The notes beneath the pieces were generated by a model. It was given only the letters and a program-made list of their open reading frames with translations. It did not search any database and was not told where the DNA came from. 64,000 nt of DNA from Mucilaginibacter ginsenosidivorax (lineage in GTDB: Bacteria > Bacteroidota > Bacteroidia > Sphingobacteriales > Sphingobacteriaceae): NCBI RefSeq assembly GCF_007971525.1, contig NZ_CP042437.1:4588001-4652000 (forward strand). Direction: 5' to 3'. Below, piece by piece: positions 1 to 8,633 of this stretch. The stretch's first letter is position 1; every line of letters begins with the position of its first letter. Position numbers and translations under genes: made by a program.

Positions 1-1
1 T

Positions 2-715
2 GCAGGTATTACCAATAAGTGGCTGGGCAAAGGAGCACGAAAAATTTGTGTGGCTTTTGATAATATGGAGCAGTTTTTTCCTGCCGATAAAATTATCAAA
101 ACCGGCAACCCTATTCGTAAGGATTCGGTAAATATAGCTGGCAAGCACATGCAGGCTTTGGAGTTGTACAAGTTATCAACTTTTAAAAAAACTATACTGA
201 TAACCGGTGGCAGCCTTGGCGCGCGTACATTAAATAACAGCATTATGGCTGGTTTGGATAAGCTGATAGCTGCCGACGTGCAGATCATTTGGCAAACCGG
301 TAAGTTTTATTATAAAACAATCATTGAAAAACTGGGCGAAGATTACCACCCCGATGTTAAGATAAGGGAGTTTTTAACCCGGATGGATTTGGCTTACGCA
401 GCTGCCGATGTTATTATATCAAGAGCAGGTGCGGGTACTATTGCCGAATTATGCGTGGTTAAAAAGCCGGTTATCCTGGTGCCATCGCCCAATGTGGCCG
501 AAGACCACCAAACAAAAAACGCGCTGGCCCTGGTGCAGGAGGACGCTGCCGTTTTTGTGGCCGACAGGGATGCCGAAGCGAAATTGGTTGATAGGGCTAT
601 TGAATTATTGAACGACAAATCATTACAGAAGAAGCTAAGCACTAACATAAGTAAAATGGCTATGCCAAATGCCGATGAAGTGATAGCTAAAGAGCTTTTA
701 CAAATAATAAAATAA
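2..715 (+). CDS. murG: MurG, UDP-GlcNAc transferase to lipid I (3' part)
   Basis: The last 237 codons of MurG are present; the reading frame is open to base 2, so the true start lies upstream of the window. The enzyme adds GlcNAc from UDP-GlcNAc to lipid I, making lipid II on the inner face of the cytoplasmic membrane. The visible part covers the linker and C-terminal GT-B domain. It has the nucleotide-binding GGSLGA loop (encoded near base 208) and the signature SRAGAGTIAEL followed by PSPNVAEDHQT (bases 420-515), which contacts the UDP-sugar. A GTG at base 50 could be called as a start, but the upstream codons read AGITNKWLGKGARKICVAF, which is MurG-like, so it is internal. murC follows on the same strand after a hairpin. 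Confidence 0.95.
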   Translation, partial: AGITNKWLGKGARKICVAFDNMEQFFPADKIIKTGNPIRKDSVNIAGKHMQALELYKLSTFKKTILITGGSLGARTLNNSIMAGLDKLIAADVQIIWQTGKFYYKTIIEKLGEDYHPDVKIREFLTRMDLAYAAADVIISRAGAGTIAELCVVKKPVILVPSPNVAEDHQTKNALALVQEDAAVFVADRDAEAKLVDRAIELLNDKSLQKKLSTNISKMAMPNADEVIAKELLQIIK

Positions 716-728
716 CAATTAAAGTTAT

Positions 729-764
729 GGTCCTCCTTCACCCAAAAAGGGGAGGACCTTTTTT
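729..764 (+). terminator. Terminator-like hairpin between murG and murC
   Basis: An 8-bp perfect stem, GGTCCTCC (729-736) with GGAGGACC (751-758), is followed by six T residues (759-764). This is the layout of a Rho-independent terminator. It lies inside the division/cell-wall cluster, 13 bp upstream of the murC start, so it may attenuate rather than fully stop transcription. No convincing promoter was seen between it and murC. Confidence 0.7.
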
Positions 765-776
765 AAAAACATTAAA

Positions 777-2135
777 ATGGAATTACGCGACATACAAAGG
801 GTTTACCTGGTGGGCATTGGCGGCATCGGGATGAGCGGCCTGGCCCGCTATTTCCAGCATTTGGGTTGTATTGTTTGCGGTTACGATAAAACAGTTACCG
901 ACTTAACCAACGATTTACACAACGAGGGTATTCAGATTTGTTTTGAGGATAATGCCGATTGTATCCCAATCAGCTTCCAGGAGCCATCTGCAGATACACT
1001 CATTATTTATACACCGGCCATCCCTAAGGATTCGGCGGTGCTTAACTATTTTAAAAATAAAGGGTTCGAGCTGTATAAACGTTCGCAGGTTTTGGGTTTA
1101 ATCAGCAAAAGCTCTTTCACTATAGCCGTTGCCGGTACGCATGGCAAAACCACCACTTCAACCATGGTGGCGCATTTGTTAAAGGCATCGGGTAATGATT
1201 GTTCGGCTTTTTTGGGCGGTATATCGTCAAACTACCAAACCAATGTGCTTTATGGCAAAAACAATGTAATGGTTGTTGAGGCTGATGAGTACGACCGTTC
1301 GTTTTTAACATTGTTCCCGGACGTGGCCATCATCACATCCATGGATGCCGATCATTTGGATATTTATGGCGATCATCAACATTTAACAGAATCGTTTAAA
1401 CTATTTGCATCGCAGATAAAAAGCGGCGGTACACTGGTACACAAAAAAGGCCTGCCTTTAGATACCGGTTATACTTATGCCCTGGAAGATGCAACGGCCG
1501 ATGCGCATGCGGCAAACATCTGTATTGAGGGTGGCGACTTTTACTTTGATTTTATCAACGCCGCTATCAGCATCCCCGGCATAAAAATGGGCATTGCCGG
1601 TACGCACAATATCGAAAACGCCGTAGCTGCTATCGAAGCTGTTTTAAGACTGGATATTCCGGCCGATTCAATTAAAAATGCCCTTGGATCATTCCGCGGT
1701 GTTAAACGCAGGTTTGAGTACATCGTAAAAACACCGGGACATATTTATATTGACGATTATGCACATCATCCCGAAGAATTGAGGGCCTGTATATCATCGG
1801 TAAAAAGGCTATATCCTGACAAAAAGCTTACGGCTATTTTTCAGCCTCACCTGTACACCCGTACCCGTGATTTTGCCGATGGTTTTGCCGAGGTGCTGAG
1901 CATGGTTGATGAGCTGATACTGCTGGATATTTACCCGGCCCGCGAGTTGCCTATTGAAGGGGTTACTTCAGGTATGCTGCTTAACAAAATGTCGCTGGTC
2001 AATAAACGCATACTAAGCAAGCAGGAAGCGTTAGATGCTATTAAAAATGAAAAACCCGAATTGCTGCTAACAGTAGGCGCGGGTGATATTGATACACTGG
2101 TACATCCCTTAAAAGAGATAATGCAGCATGGATAA
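777..2135 (+). CDS. murC: MurC, UDP-N-acetylmuramate--L-alanine ligase
   Basis: A full-length Mur ligase (452 aa) that joins L-alanine to UDP-MurNAc using ATP, the first step of the peptidoglycan stem peptide, in the cytoplasm. The N-terminal Rossmann domain has GIGGIGMSG at residues 13-21. The ATP-binding P-loop of the central domain is GTHGKTTT at 120-127. EADEYDRSF and DADHLDIYG follow, and the C-terminal domain has DDYAHHPEE, typical of MurC. The start at 777 gives the usual MurC N-terminus. The last 8 bases overlap the ftsQ start, which suggests translational coupling. The only oddity is the terminator-like hairpin just upstream. Confidence 0.97.
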   Translation: MELRDIQRVYLVGIGGIGMSGLARYFQHLGCIVCGYDKTVTDLTNDLHNEGIQICFEDNADCIPISFQEPSADTLIIYTPAIPKDSAVLNYFKNKGFELYKRSQVLGLISKSSFTIAVAGTHGKTTTSTMVAHLLKASGNDCSAFLGGISSNYQTNVLYGKNNVMVVEADEYDRSFLTLFPDVAIITSMDADHLDIYGDHQHLTESFKLFASQIKSGGTLVHKKGLPLDTGYTYALEDATADAHAANICIEGGDFYFDFINAAISIPGIKMGIAGTHNIENAVAAIEAVLRLDIPADSIKNALGSFRGVKRRFEYIVKTPGHIYIDDYAHHPEELRACISSVKRLYPDKKLTAIFQPHLYTRTRDFADGFAEVLSMVDELILLDIYPARELPIEGVTSGMLLNKMSLVNKRILSKQEALDAIKNEKPELLLTVGAGDIDTLVHPLKEIMQHG

Positions 2136-2988
2136 AAAACTCATTTGGAAGCGCCTTTTAATAGGATTTGCCTGGGTAATTTGCCTGGGTGGTCTTGTGG
2201 TGCTCATGGGTTTTATCGAATCGAAAAAAGCATCGGTGGTTTGCACCGCGGTAAAAGTAAACATTCCGGGCAACCAGTATTTTATAGATAAACAGGAGGT
2301 TGACCAGATATTGCAAGCCAACAGCCATACGCTGGTAGGGCAAAAGCTGGAAAATATTAATATCCAGGACCTGGAAAACAAACTACGGGCAAATCCATTT
2401 ATTGAGTTTGCAAAGGTATACACCGAAATGGACGGGGTGCTGATGGTTGAGGTGAGCCAGCGCCAGCCCATATTAAGAGTAATGAACCATTACGATATGG
2501 ATTTTTATATCGATCAGCACGGATTAAAAATTCCGCTGTCATCAAACTTTACCGCAAGGGTATTGGTTGCCAATGGTTATATCGATGAGTTGTTTACCAA
2601 CCATGTTGATTCATTGCATACGCAGCTGGCAAAGGATTTATACAAAACAGCCGATTTTATTCGCAGGGATTCATTGTGGGATGCGCAAATAGCGCAGATT
2701 TATGTAAATACCGACCGCGAGATTGAATTGATACCAAGGGTAGGCAGTCAGCGTATTTTGGTAGGTAATGCCGACTCGTTAAATGTAAAACTACGGAACC
2801 TGCAGGCCTTTTATAAACAGGTGCTGCCACACGTGGGCTGGGATAAATACCGCACCATTAATATTAAATACACCAACCAGGTAATTGGTGTAAAAAACGA
2901 ACTGACAAAAGCAGATTCGGCCAAAATGAAGGCATTGAAGCTGGACTCGCTTAAAATGAAAAAGGATACATCTCAAATAAAAATGTAA
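2128..2988 (+). CDS. ftsQ: FtsQ/DivIB-type cell division protein
   Basis: A 286-aa bitopic protein with a short basic cytoplasmic N-terminus (MDKKLIWKR), one membrane segment at about residues 9-28, and a periplasmic part. Residues 40-110 look like a POTRA domain (NIPGNQYFIDKQEVDQIL, then ENKLRANPFIEFAKV), followed by the FtsQ beta domain. FtsQ scaffolds the divisome by linking early proteins to FtsL/FtsB. The sequence diverges from proteobacterial FtsQ, so the call leans on topology and on its place between murC and ftsA. It overlaps murC by 8 bp, and ftsA begins one base after its stop codon. The C-terminus is Lys-rich (ADSAKMKALKLDSLKMKKD). Confidence 0.88.
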   Translation: MDKKLIWKRLLIGFAWVICLGGLVVLMGFIESKKASVVCTAVKVNIPGNQYFIDKQEVDQILQANSHTLVGQKLENINIQDLENKLRANPFIEFAKVYTEMDGVLMVEVSQRQPILRVMNHYDMDFYIDQHGLKIPLSSNFTARVLVANGYIDELFTNHVDSLHTQLAKDLYKTADFIRRDSLWDAQIAQIYVNTDREIELIPRVGSQRILVGNADSLNVKLRNLQAFYKQVLPHVGWDKYRTINIKYTNQVIGVKNELTKADSAKMKALKLDSLKMKKDTSQIKM

Positions 2989-2989
2989 T

Positions 2990-4330
2990 ATGGACAAAAG
3001 CTCAACACAAGAAAAAAGTTCACCAATTGTAGTAGGATTGGATATCGGGACTACTAAAATATGCGTCATCGTTGGTCGCAGGAGCAAGAATGGGAAGATT
3101 GAGGTATTAGGAATTGGTAAAGCAGAATCTGCGGGCGTAACCCGTGGGATGGTTTCAAATATAGATAAAACAGTACAGGGTATTACCCAGGCGGTTGATA
3201 TTGCGGGCGCGCAATCAAATGTCGATATCAAAGTGGTATTTGTTGGTATTGCCGGTCAGCATATTAAAAGCTTGCAGCACCGCGGCTTAATAACCCGCCG
3301 CGATTTACAATCCGAGATAAGCCGCAAGGATATTGATAAACTTATTGAAGATATGTACAACCTGGTAATGCCTCCGGGTGAGGATATTATCCATGTGTTG
3401 CCGCAGGAGTTTACGGTTGATAACGAGCCTGGGATTAAAGACCCGATTGGCATGGCTGGCGTACGTTTGGAAGCCAACTTCCACATCATATCCGGCCAGG
3501 TTACGGCTATAAAAAATATTGTAAAATGTGTTAACAAGGCCAACCTGGATAGCCAGGACCTGATATTGGAGCCGTTGGCATCTTCTGAATCTGTTTTAAG
3601 CGAAGAGGAAAAAGAAGCCGGTGTTGTACTGGTTGATATTGGTGGTGGTACTACAGATGTGGCCATTTTTCATGAAGGCATAATCCGCCATACCGCAGTT
3701 ATCCCTTTTGGGGGTAACAGCGTAACCGAAGATATCCGCGAAGGCTGCTCAGTAATGCGCAACATAGCCGAGCAGTTGAAAGTGAGGTTTGGATCGGCCC
3801 TGGCTGATGAGAACAAGGAAAATGAGATTGTTTGTGTACCCGGCTTACGCGGCCGCGAACCCAAAGAAATCAGCGTTAAAAACCTGGCTTACGTGATACA
3901 GGCCCGCATGGAAGAAATTGTGGAGCATGTGTATTACGAGATTAAATCATCGGGCTACGAGAAAAAGCTGATTGCCGGTATAGTAATTACGGGCGGTGGC
4001 GCGCAGCTTAAACACCTGCGCCAGTTGGTAGAGTTTGTTACCGGTTTAGATTGCCGCGTAGGTTACCCTACCGAGCATTTGGCCAAGAATGAAGTGCTGC
4101 CAAAAAACATTTACGAAGAGCTGCAAAGCCCAACGTTTGCTACCGGTATAGGTCTTTTGATAAAAGGTATCCAGAAAACGGAGTACATGAGTGTAGATGT
4201 ACCTGTTGAAAAAGCACAGAAGCCCAAGTTTGAGGGCAAAGGAAAAGAGGGTGGTTTATTTGACAGGTTGTTAAAGAAAAGCATCACTTTTATTAAGGAT
4301 GATATAAATGATGAGGACTTTTTGAAATAA
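2990..4330 (+). CDS. ftsA: FtsA, actin-like divisome protein
   Basis: FtsA (446 aa) tethers FtsZ filaments to the membrane and recruits later divisome proteins. Actin-fold ATP-binding motifs are visible: GLDIGTTK near residue 16 (phosphate 1), VLVDIGGGTTDVAIF near 212-226 (phosphate 2), and GIVITGGGAQLKHL near 330 (adenosine motif). The SHS2/1C region lies between the first two. The C-terminus has an amphipathic stretch (GLFDRLLKKSITFIKDD) that fits the membrane-targeting helix. The gene starts one base after ftsQ and is followed by a 127-bp spacer before ftsZ. Confidence 0.97.
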   Translation: MDKSSTQEKSSPIVVGLDIGTTKICVIVGRRSKNGKIEVLGIGKAESAGVTRGMVSNIDKTVQGITQAVDIAGAQSNVDIKVVFVGIAGQHIKSLQHRGLITRRDLQSEISRKDIDKLIEDMYNLVMPPGEDIIHVLPQEFTVDNEPGIKDPIGMAGVRLEANFHIISGQVTAIKNIVKCVNKANLDSQDLILEPLASSESVLSEEEKEAGVVLVDIGGGTTDVAIFHEGIIRHTAVIPFGGNSVTEDIREGCSVMRNIAEQLKVRFGSALADENKENEIVCVPGLRGREPKEISVKNLAYVIQARMEEIVEHVYYEIKSSGYEKKLIAGIVITGGGAQLKHLRQLVEFVTGLDCRVGYPTEHLAKNEVLPKNIYEELQSPTFATGIGLLIKGIQKTEYMSVDVPVEKAQKPKFEGKGKEGGLFDRLLKKSITFIKDDINDEDFLK

Positions 4331-4350
4331 TTATACACAACGCTTAAGTT

Positions 4351-4377
4351 TTTCCACATTATAGACATTTGTGGAAA
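4351..4377. promoter_or_regulatory. Inverted repeat in the ftsA-ftsZ spacer
   Basis: TTTCCACA (4351-4358) and TGTGGAAA (4370-4377) form a perfect 8-bp inverted repeat with an 11-bp AT-rich loop, 80 bp upstream of the ftsZ start. It could be a hairpin in the ftsAZ transcript or a protein-binding site. It resembles but does not match the DnaA box (TTATNCACA). Its function is unknown. Confidence 0.4.
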
Positions 4378-4457
4378 ACTGTTGTTGAAAAAGTATTATT
4401 ATTACGATGGTAAAATCTAAATAGTGGTTAAATCACATATACCTGAAAACGAAGATT

Positions 4458-6068
4458 ATGCAGTTTGAGATGTTAAAAGAAAAATCGTCAATCATCAAAG
4501 TTATTGGTGTTGGCGGTGGTGGCGGCAACGCGGTGAACCATATGTACAGGCAAGGTATTACCGGTGTCGACTTTATAATTTGTAACACCGATGCCCAGGC
4601 GCTGGAGCTTAGCCCTATACCCAACAAGGTACAATTGGGCGCCAGCCTTACCGAAGGTATGGGTGCCGGTTCAATTCCCGAAGTTGGTAAAAACTCGGCT
4701 ATTGAAAATATCGACGATATAAAACAAATGCTGGGCGTTAATACCAAAATGCTGTTTATTACCGCAGGTATGGGCGGTGGTACAGGTACAGGTGCAAGCC
4801 CTATTATTGCCAAGGCTGCCCGCGAAATGGATATATTAACCGTAGGCATTATAACTACGCCGTTCTCGTTTGAAGGTAAACGCCGTAAAATGCAGGCCGA
4901 CGCCGGGATGGAAGAACTGCGTAAATACGTCGATTCGTTCCTGGTGATATCGAACGACAGGTTGCGCCAGATTTTTGGCAACCTAACCATGAGCTCGGCT
5001 TTTGGGCAGGCAGATGATATATTAACCACGGCTGCAAAAGGCATTGCCGAGATTATAACCTTACCGGGCTATATCAACGTCGACTTTAAAGATGTGCGCA
5101 CCGTAATGAAAGATAGCGGCGTATGTATCATGGGCAGCAGCAGCGCCGAAGGCGAAGGCCGTGCCTTAAAGGCAGTTGAAGGTGCGTTAGCATCGCCATT
5201 ATTAAAAGATAATGAGATAGAAGGCGCACGTTACATTTTGCTTAACATCAGCTCGGGCCTTAAAGAGGTTACCATGGATGAAGTGAGTATTATTACCGAT
5301 TATATTCAGGAAGAAGCCGGTTTGGCTGCCGACCTGATATGGGGTAACTGTGTTGACGAAAACCTGGAAGATAAACTATCGGTTACTATTATAGCAACAG
5401 GTTTCCAAACCAAGGATGAGCGTGAAAAAGAGATCAGCAACAAAAAAATAGTATCTATGCTGGTACCCGAGAACACTCCGTTGGTTAAACCTGTAAATGA
5501 ATTTATAAACCCGGTTAAGGCTAACACGCCTGCTCAGCCATATATTAAACACAAAGAGGAGCCTAAGCAAACCGGGTTGTTTGATATGTTTGGAGCCACC
5601 GAGAAAAGGGACGACGATGTAGTTAAGTTTAACCTGCACGAAGAGGAGCAGGAAGAAGAAAACGAGCAGGATATGGCTGGCTTTACTTTTAAAATGAGTG
5701 AGCCGGAAACTTACAGCGCGCCTGTACAGGAAGCACGTAAGCCCGAGCCCGTGCCAACTCCTATGCCTGAACCGGAACCGGTAGCCCCTGCAGGTGCTGA
5801 TGATAATAAAACAAACGAATCGATAGAGGAGCAGCTGAAAAAATCGCGTGAGCGTATCATGCGCCTTAAAGATTTGAGTATGAAACTACGCACAGGCAAC
5901 ATCCAGGAGCTGGAAAATGTACCTGCTTACAAACGCAAAGAAGTTGCCCTGCAGGATACCCCAAAATCTGACGAAAGCGCCATCTCCCGTTTCAGCCTGA
6001 TGCCCGATAACGAAGGCAATACCGAGATAAGGAGAAATAATTCGTTTTTGCATGATAATGCAGATTGA
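4458..6068 (+). CDS. ftsZ: FtsZ, tubulin-like division GTPase
   Basis: FtsZ (536 aa) polymerises with GTP into the Z-ring. The GTPase core has IKVIGVGGGGGNAVN near residue 13, the tubulin signature GGGTGTG at 106-112, and NDRLRQIFGNL in the T7-loop region. The core ends near residue 320. A long low-complexity acidic and proline-rich linker of about 190 aa follows (EEQEEENEQDM, then PVPTPMPEPEPV), which is typical of Bacteroidota FtsZ. The protein ends in the conserved peptide RRNNSFLHDN, the likely FtsA-binding tail. The first ATG is used; a second in-frame ATG lies 12 bases downstream. A strong terminator follows. Confidence 0.98.
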   Translation: MQFEMLKEKSSIIKVIGVGGGGGNAVNHMYRQGITGVDFIICNTDAQALELSPIPNKVQLGASLTEGMGAGSIPEVGKNSAIENIDDIKQMLGVNTKMLFITAGMGGGTGTGASPIIAKAAREMDILTVGIITTPFSFEGKRRKMQADAGMEELRKYVDSFLVISNDRLRQIFGNLTMSSAFGQADDILTTAAKGIAEIITLPGYINVDFKDVRTVMKDSGVCIMGSSSAEGEGRALKAVEGALASPLLKDNEIEGARYILLNISSGLKEVTMDEVSIITDYIQEEAGLAADLIWGNCVDENLEDKLSVTIIATGFQTKDEREKEISNKKIVSMLVPENTPLVKPVNEFINPVKANTPAQPYIKHKEEPKQTGLFDMFGATEKRDDDVVKFNLHEEEQEEENEQDMAGFTFKMSEPETYSAPVQEARKPEPVPTPMPEPEPVAPAGADDNKTNESIEEQLKKSRERIMRLKDLSMKLRTGNIQELENVPAYKRKEVALQDTPKSDESAISRFSLMPDNEGNTEIRRNNSFLHDNAD

Positions 6069-6110
6069 GGAATAGAATCAAGAATTAAGAGTCAAGAATC
6101 AAGATAAAAA

Positions 6111-6158
6111 AACAGGACGGTTAGCATATTCAAGTATGAAAGCCGTCCTGTTCTTGTT
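6111..6158 (+). terminator. Terminator after ftsZ
   Basis: AACAGGACGG (6111-6120) pairs with CCGTCCTGTT (6143-6152), a 10-bp stem with a 22-base loop, followed by T-rich TCTTGTTT. It lies 42 bp after the ftsZ stop and probably ends the dcw transcript. Confidence 0.8.
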
Positions 6159-6391
6159 TACAAGCCACCCTCGCCATTTGTTGTTTTGCAAGGCGCCCCG
6201 CGTTTAAAAGTCTTAACTTTTGATTCCTGGCGTTCGTTAAGGAATGTAATTGCAGGTCAGGCATCAAGATAAAATATAGGCTGTTTAAAATGTGTTGTTA
6301 CAAGCCGCCCCGCGTTTAAAAGTCTTAACTCTTGATTCTTAACTCTTGATTCTCTTTCCCCGGTTATAAGCTATTCTAAAAAGTTATAGCT

Positions 6392-6423
6392 ATTGTATTG
6401 GCTTCTAATTACAGCTATATTTG
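6392..6423 (+). promoter_or_regulatory. Bacteroidota-type promoter upstream of the alpha-oxoamine synthase gene
   Basis: TATATTTG at 6416-6423 matches the Bacteroidota -7 consensus TAnnTTTG exactly. ATTG at 6392-6395 sits 20 bp upstream as a -33 element. The predicted transcription start is about 6430, giving a short leader before the TTG start at 6454. Confidence 0.6.
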
Positions 6424-6453
6424 CATATTATTCACGATTAACGGTAAATTATT

Positions 6454-7698
6454 TTGGATTTATTTGATAAAATAACAAAAAGCTTGGGTGGGCCGCTGGG
6501 TCAGCACCAAAAATGGTCACATGGTTATTTTTCATTTCCTAAACTGGAAGGGGAAATTGGGCCGCATATGCAGTTCAATGGGGCAGCGCATTTGGTTTGG
6601 AGCCTTAATAACTACCTTGGTCTGGCCAATCATCCCGAAGTAAGGGAAGCTGATGCCAAAGCCGCTACCGATTATGGTATGGCCTACCCCATGGGTGCCC
6701 GTATGATGTCGGGCAACTCCATTCACCACGAGGAATTGGAGAATAACCTGGCGGCGTTTGTAGGTAAACAAGCTGCGTTTTTATTGAACTATGGTTACCA
6801 GGGAATGGTATCTATTATAGATAGCCTGGTTGACAGGAATGATGTTATTGTTTATGATGCCGAATCGCACGCCTGTATTATTGATGGCGTTCGTTTGCAT
6901 ATGGGCAAACGTTTTGTTTACCAGCATAATGATATTGAGAGTTGCAGAAAACAACTGGAGCGTGCTACCAAACTCACCGAGCAAACCGGTGGTGGTATCC
7001 TGCTGATTACCGAAGGGGTTTTTGGCATGTCGGGTGCGCAAGGTAAACTGAAAGAAGTAGTAGAACTTAAAAAAGATTTCAATTTCCGTTTATTAGTTGA
7101 TGACGCTCACGGTTTTGGCACCATGGGTAAAACCGGCGCGGGTACGCACGAGGAGCAAGGTGTTATTGAAGGAGTAGATGTATACTTTGCCACCTTTGCC
7201 AAATCAATGGCGGGCATAGGTGCTTTTGTTGCTGCCGATGAGCAAATAGTGCACTTTTTACGTTACAACATGCGTTCGCAAACATTTGCCAAAGCCTTGC
7301 CGATGCCAATGGTGCTGGGCTTAAAAAAACGTTTTGAACTGTTAGTGTCGCAGCCGGAGCTACGCGAAAAACTCTGGACCGTAGCAACTACCTTGCAAAA
7401 AGGCTTAAAAGAACGCGGATTTAACCTGGGCGTTACCAACACCATGGTTACCCCGGTATTTTTAGAGGGCGACCTTTACGAAGCAACCAGCCTAACCCGC
7501 GACCTGCGCGAAAACTACGGCATCTTTTGCTCGATAGTAATATACCCGGTTATCCCTAAAGGCTTGATATTGTTAAGGCTTATCCCAACTGCCGTACACA
7601 CATTGGAAGATGTAGAGCGCACCCTAAATGCCTACAGCGAAATGGGCGAAAAACTAAAAGCGGGCTATTATAAAGAGAACAAGCTGGAGATAGCGTAA
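6454..7698 (+). CDS. Alpha-oxoamine synthase family PLP enzyme (serine palmitoyltransferase-like)
   Basis: A 414-aa fold-type I PLP enzyme of the alpha-oxoamine synthase family, which condenses an amino acid with an acyl-CoA or acyl-ACP and releases CO2. LNNYLGLANHP (51-61) is the family N-terminal motif. DDAHGFG (216-222) holds the Asp/His that contact PLP, and the Schiff-base lysine is probably K250 in TFAKSMAG. In Bacteroidota this family makes the long-chain base of sphingolipids (with serine) or of sulfonolipids (with cysteate). Sequence alone does not settle which substrate is used here, and a KBL/BioF-like role is also possible. The start is TTG at 6454 (LDLFDKI), chosen because the promoter lies just upstream and no ATG precedes the conserved N-terminus. 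The gene is monocistronic. Confidence 0.85.
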   Translation: MDLFDKITKSLGGPLGQHQKWSHGYFSFPKLEGEIGPHMQFNGAAHLVWSLNNYLGLANHPEVREADAKAATDYGMAYPMGARMMSGNSIHHEELENNLAAFVGKQAAFLLNYGYQGMVSIIDSLVDRNDVIVYDAESHACIIDGVRLHMGKRFVYQHNDIESCRKQLERATKLTEQTGGGILLITEGVFGMSGAQGKLKEVVELKKDFNFRLLVDDAHGFGTMGKTGAGTHEEQGVIEGVDVYFATFAKSMAGIGAFVAADEQIVHFLRYNMRSQTFAKALPMPMVLGLKKRFELLVSQPELREKLWTVATTLQKGLKERGFNLGVTNTMVTPVFLEGDLYEATSLTRDLRENYGIFCSIVIYPVIPKGLILLRLIPTAVHTLEDVERTLNAYSEMGEKLKAGYYKENKLEIA

Positions 7699-7702
7699 TT
7701 CT

Positions 7703-7843
7703 GGATTTGAAGATTTGAAAATTTGAGGATTTGAAAATGAAATTCTCAAATGTAATATGAGTTAGAAGGCTTCATTGATGAGGCCTTTTTTATTACGCCA
7801 ATAATAAACCATCTTCAAATTTTCAAATCCTCAAATCAAAAGA
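7703..7843. repeat. Inverted octamer arrays around a terminator between convergent genes
   Basis: Forward octamers GGATTTGA, AGATTTGA, AAATTTGA, GGATTTGA (7703-7734) are mirrored by TCTTCAAA, TTTTCAAA, TCCTCAAA, TCAAAAGA (7812-7843). Between them a hairpin (AAGGCTTC 7766-7773 with GAGGCCTT 7780-7787, one G-U pair) is followed by a T run and can serve as terminator for the upstream gene. The arrays are non-coding and overlap the end of no gene. Confidence 0.75.
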
Positions 7844-8473
7844 TTAGTGCTTAAAAAACGTCAGGTACACCTGCTTCACAATATGATAAGCCGCAAACGA
7901 GAAAAACAGTATAGCGATACTAATATTGATGAGCCTGGCGCTAAGCGCGAATTTACTTTGGATGAATTTGGCAAACTCGGCGTAAAGGAACAGGCCTAAA
8001 AAAGCGCCGGCCGCCGAACCTATGCTGAATATAACCAGTGCCACTTTGCCCGTCAAGATCCATTCGTGAGTGATGAGGTAAGTACCGGTCACCATCCAAA
8101 AAGGGATCTGCATGGGGTTTAAAAATCCAAGCAGAATACCGTATTTAATACTGGCATGGTCGGAATAATTGGTTTCGGGAGGTTTGTTGCGGTTAATCCA
8201 GGTAATGGTACCCAGGGTGCCAAATAATACAACCATTATCCAATCTATTACAACCGCCAGGTGCATCTGGCTGGATAGCCAGTTTGCAGCGTGCATAATA
8301 AAATAGGTAAAAAAAAACTCAACGCATGAAAAGGCTATCATAAACCGCAACGCTTCTTTCATCCCGCGGTTAATAGTAAGCTGTACAACAGTAAGGTTTA
8401 TGTTTCCGGGTGGTATATAACCAATGCAGTTGGCTATAAGCCCGATAAAAAAGGTAAGGAATATCATTGGCAC
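7844..8473 (-). CDS. LysE family translocator
   Basis: A 209-aa polytopic inner-membrane protein with about six hydrophobic segments, matching the LysE/RhtB amino-acid exporter family. GYIPPGNINLTVVQLTINRG near residues 18-37 is the family N-terminal signature (PGP-type motif with a following charged turn). GFLNPMQIPFW near 115 is the second conserved Asn-Pro site. Such proteins export amino acids or small solutes; the substrate here is unknown. The gene runs against its left neighbour and away from its right one. Octamer repeat arrays in inverted pairs flank both its sides. Confidence 0.82.
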   Translation of the reverse strand: MPMIFLTFFIGLIANCIGYIPPGNINLTVVQLTINRGMKEALRFMIAFSCVEFFFTYFIMHAANWLSSQMHLAVVIDWIMVVLFGTLGTITWINRNKPPETNYSDHASIKYGILLGFLNPMQIPFWMVTGTYLITHEWILTGKVALVIFSIGSAAGAFLGLFLYAEFAKFIQSKFALSARLINISIAILFFSFAAYHIVKQVYLTFFKH

Positions 8474-8502
8474 AAAGATAGGTTGTAAAGGTGTAAAATA
8501 AC

Positions 8503-8587
8503 GAATTTGAAAATTTGAAGATTTGAAAATTTCAAGATGGGGGTATTGTTTTTTATTTTCAAATTTTCAAATCACCAAATCTTCAAA
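8503..8587. repeat. Inverted octamer arrays upstream of the LysE-family gene
   Basis: GAATTTGA, AAATTTGA, AGATTTGA, AAATTTCA (8503-8534) are followed after 21 bp by the opposite orientation: TTTTCAAA, TTTTCAAA, TCACCAAA, TCTTCAAA (8556-8587). The unit is the same as in the array on the other side of the LysE-family gene. It lies between two divergent genes, so it could not be a simple 3' terminator here. Confidence 0.75.
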
Positions 8588-8598
8588 TCAATCTTCCG

Positions 8599-8606
8599 TA
8601 CATTTG
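8599..8606 (+). promoter_or_regulatory. -7 promoter element TACATTTG
   Basis: An exact match to the Bacteroidota TAnnTTTG motif, 28 bp upstream of the next start codon. No clear -33 TTG is seen at the right distance, because the octamer repeats occupy that position. Confidence 0.5.
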
Positions 8607-8633
8607 CACGTCAATAATCTGCACATTTAAAAA

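Larger units (their letters stand above)
6069..6453. repeat. ftsZ-spt spacer with inverted heptamer arrays and a duplicated 32-bp segment
   Basis: This gene-free spacer holds three things. Tandem heptamers AGAATCA, AGAATTA, AGAGTCA, AGAATCA run at 6074-6101. The complementary orientation (TTAACTC/TTGATTC units) lies at about 6325-6353. A 32-bp segment beginning GCCCCGCGTTTAAAAG occurs twice, at 6195-6226 and 6307-6338, with one mismatch. A terminator lies between the arrays (6111-6158) and a promoter near the right end. The same inverted-array architecture recurs at other loci in this window. Confidence 0.75.

Noticed and set aside
4351..4377. DnaA box pair upstream of ftsZ
   Set aside because: TTTTCCACA differs from the TTATNCACA consensus and there is only one inverted pair; listed only as a hairpin.
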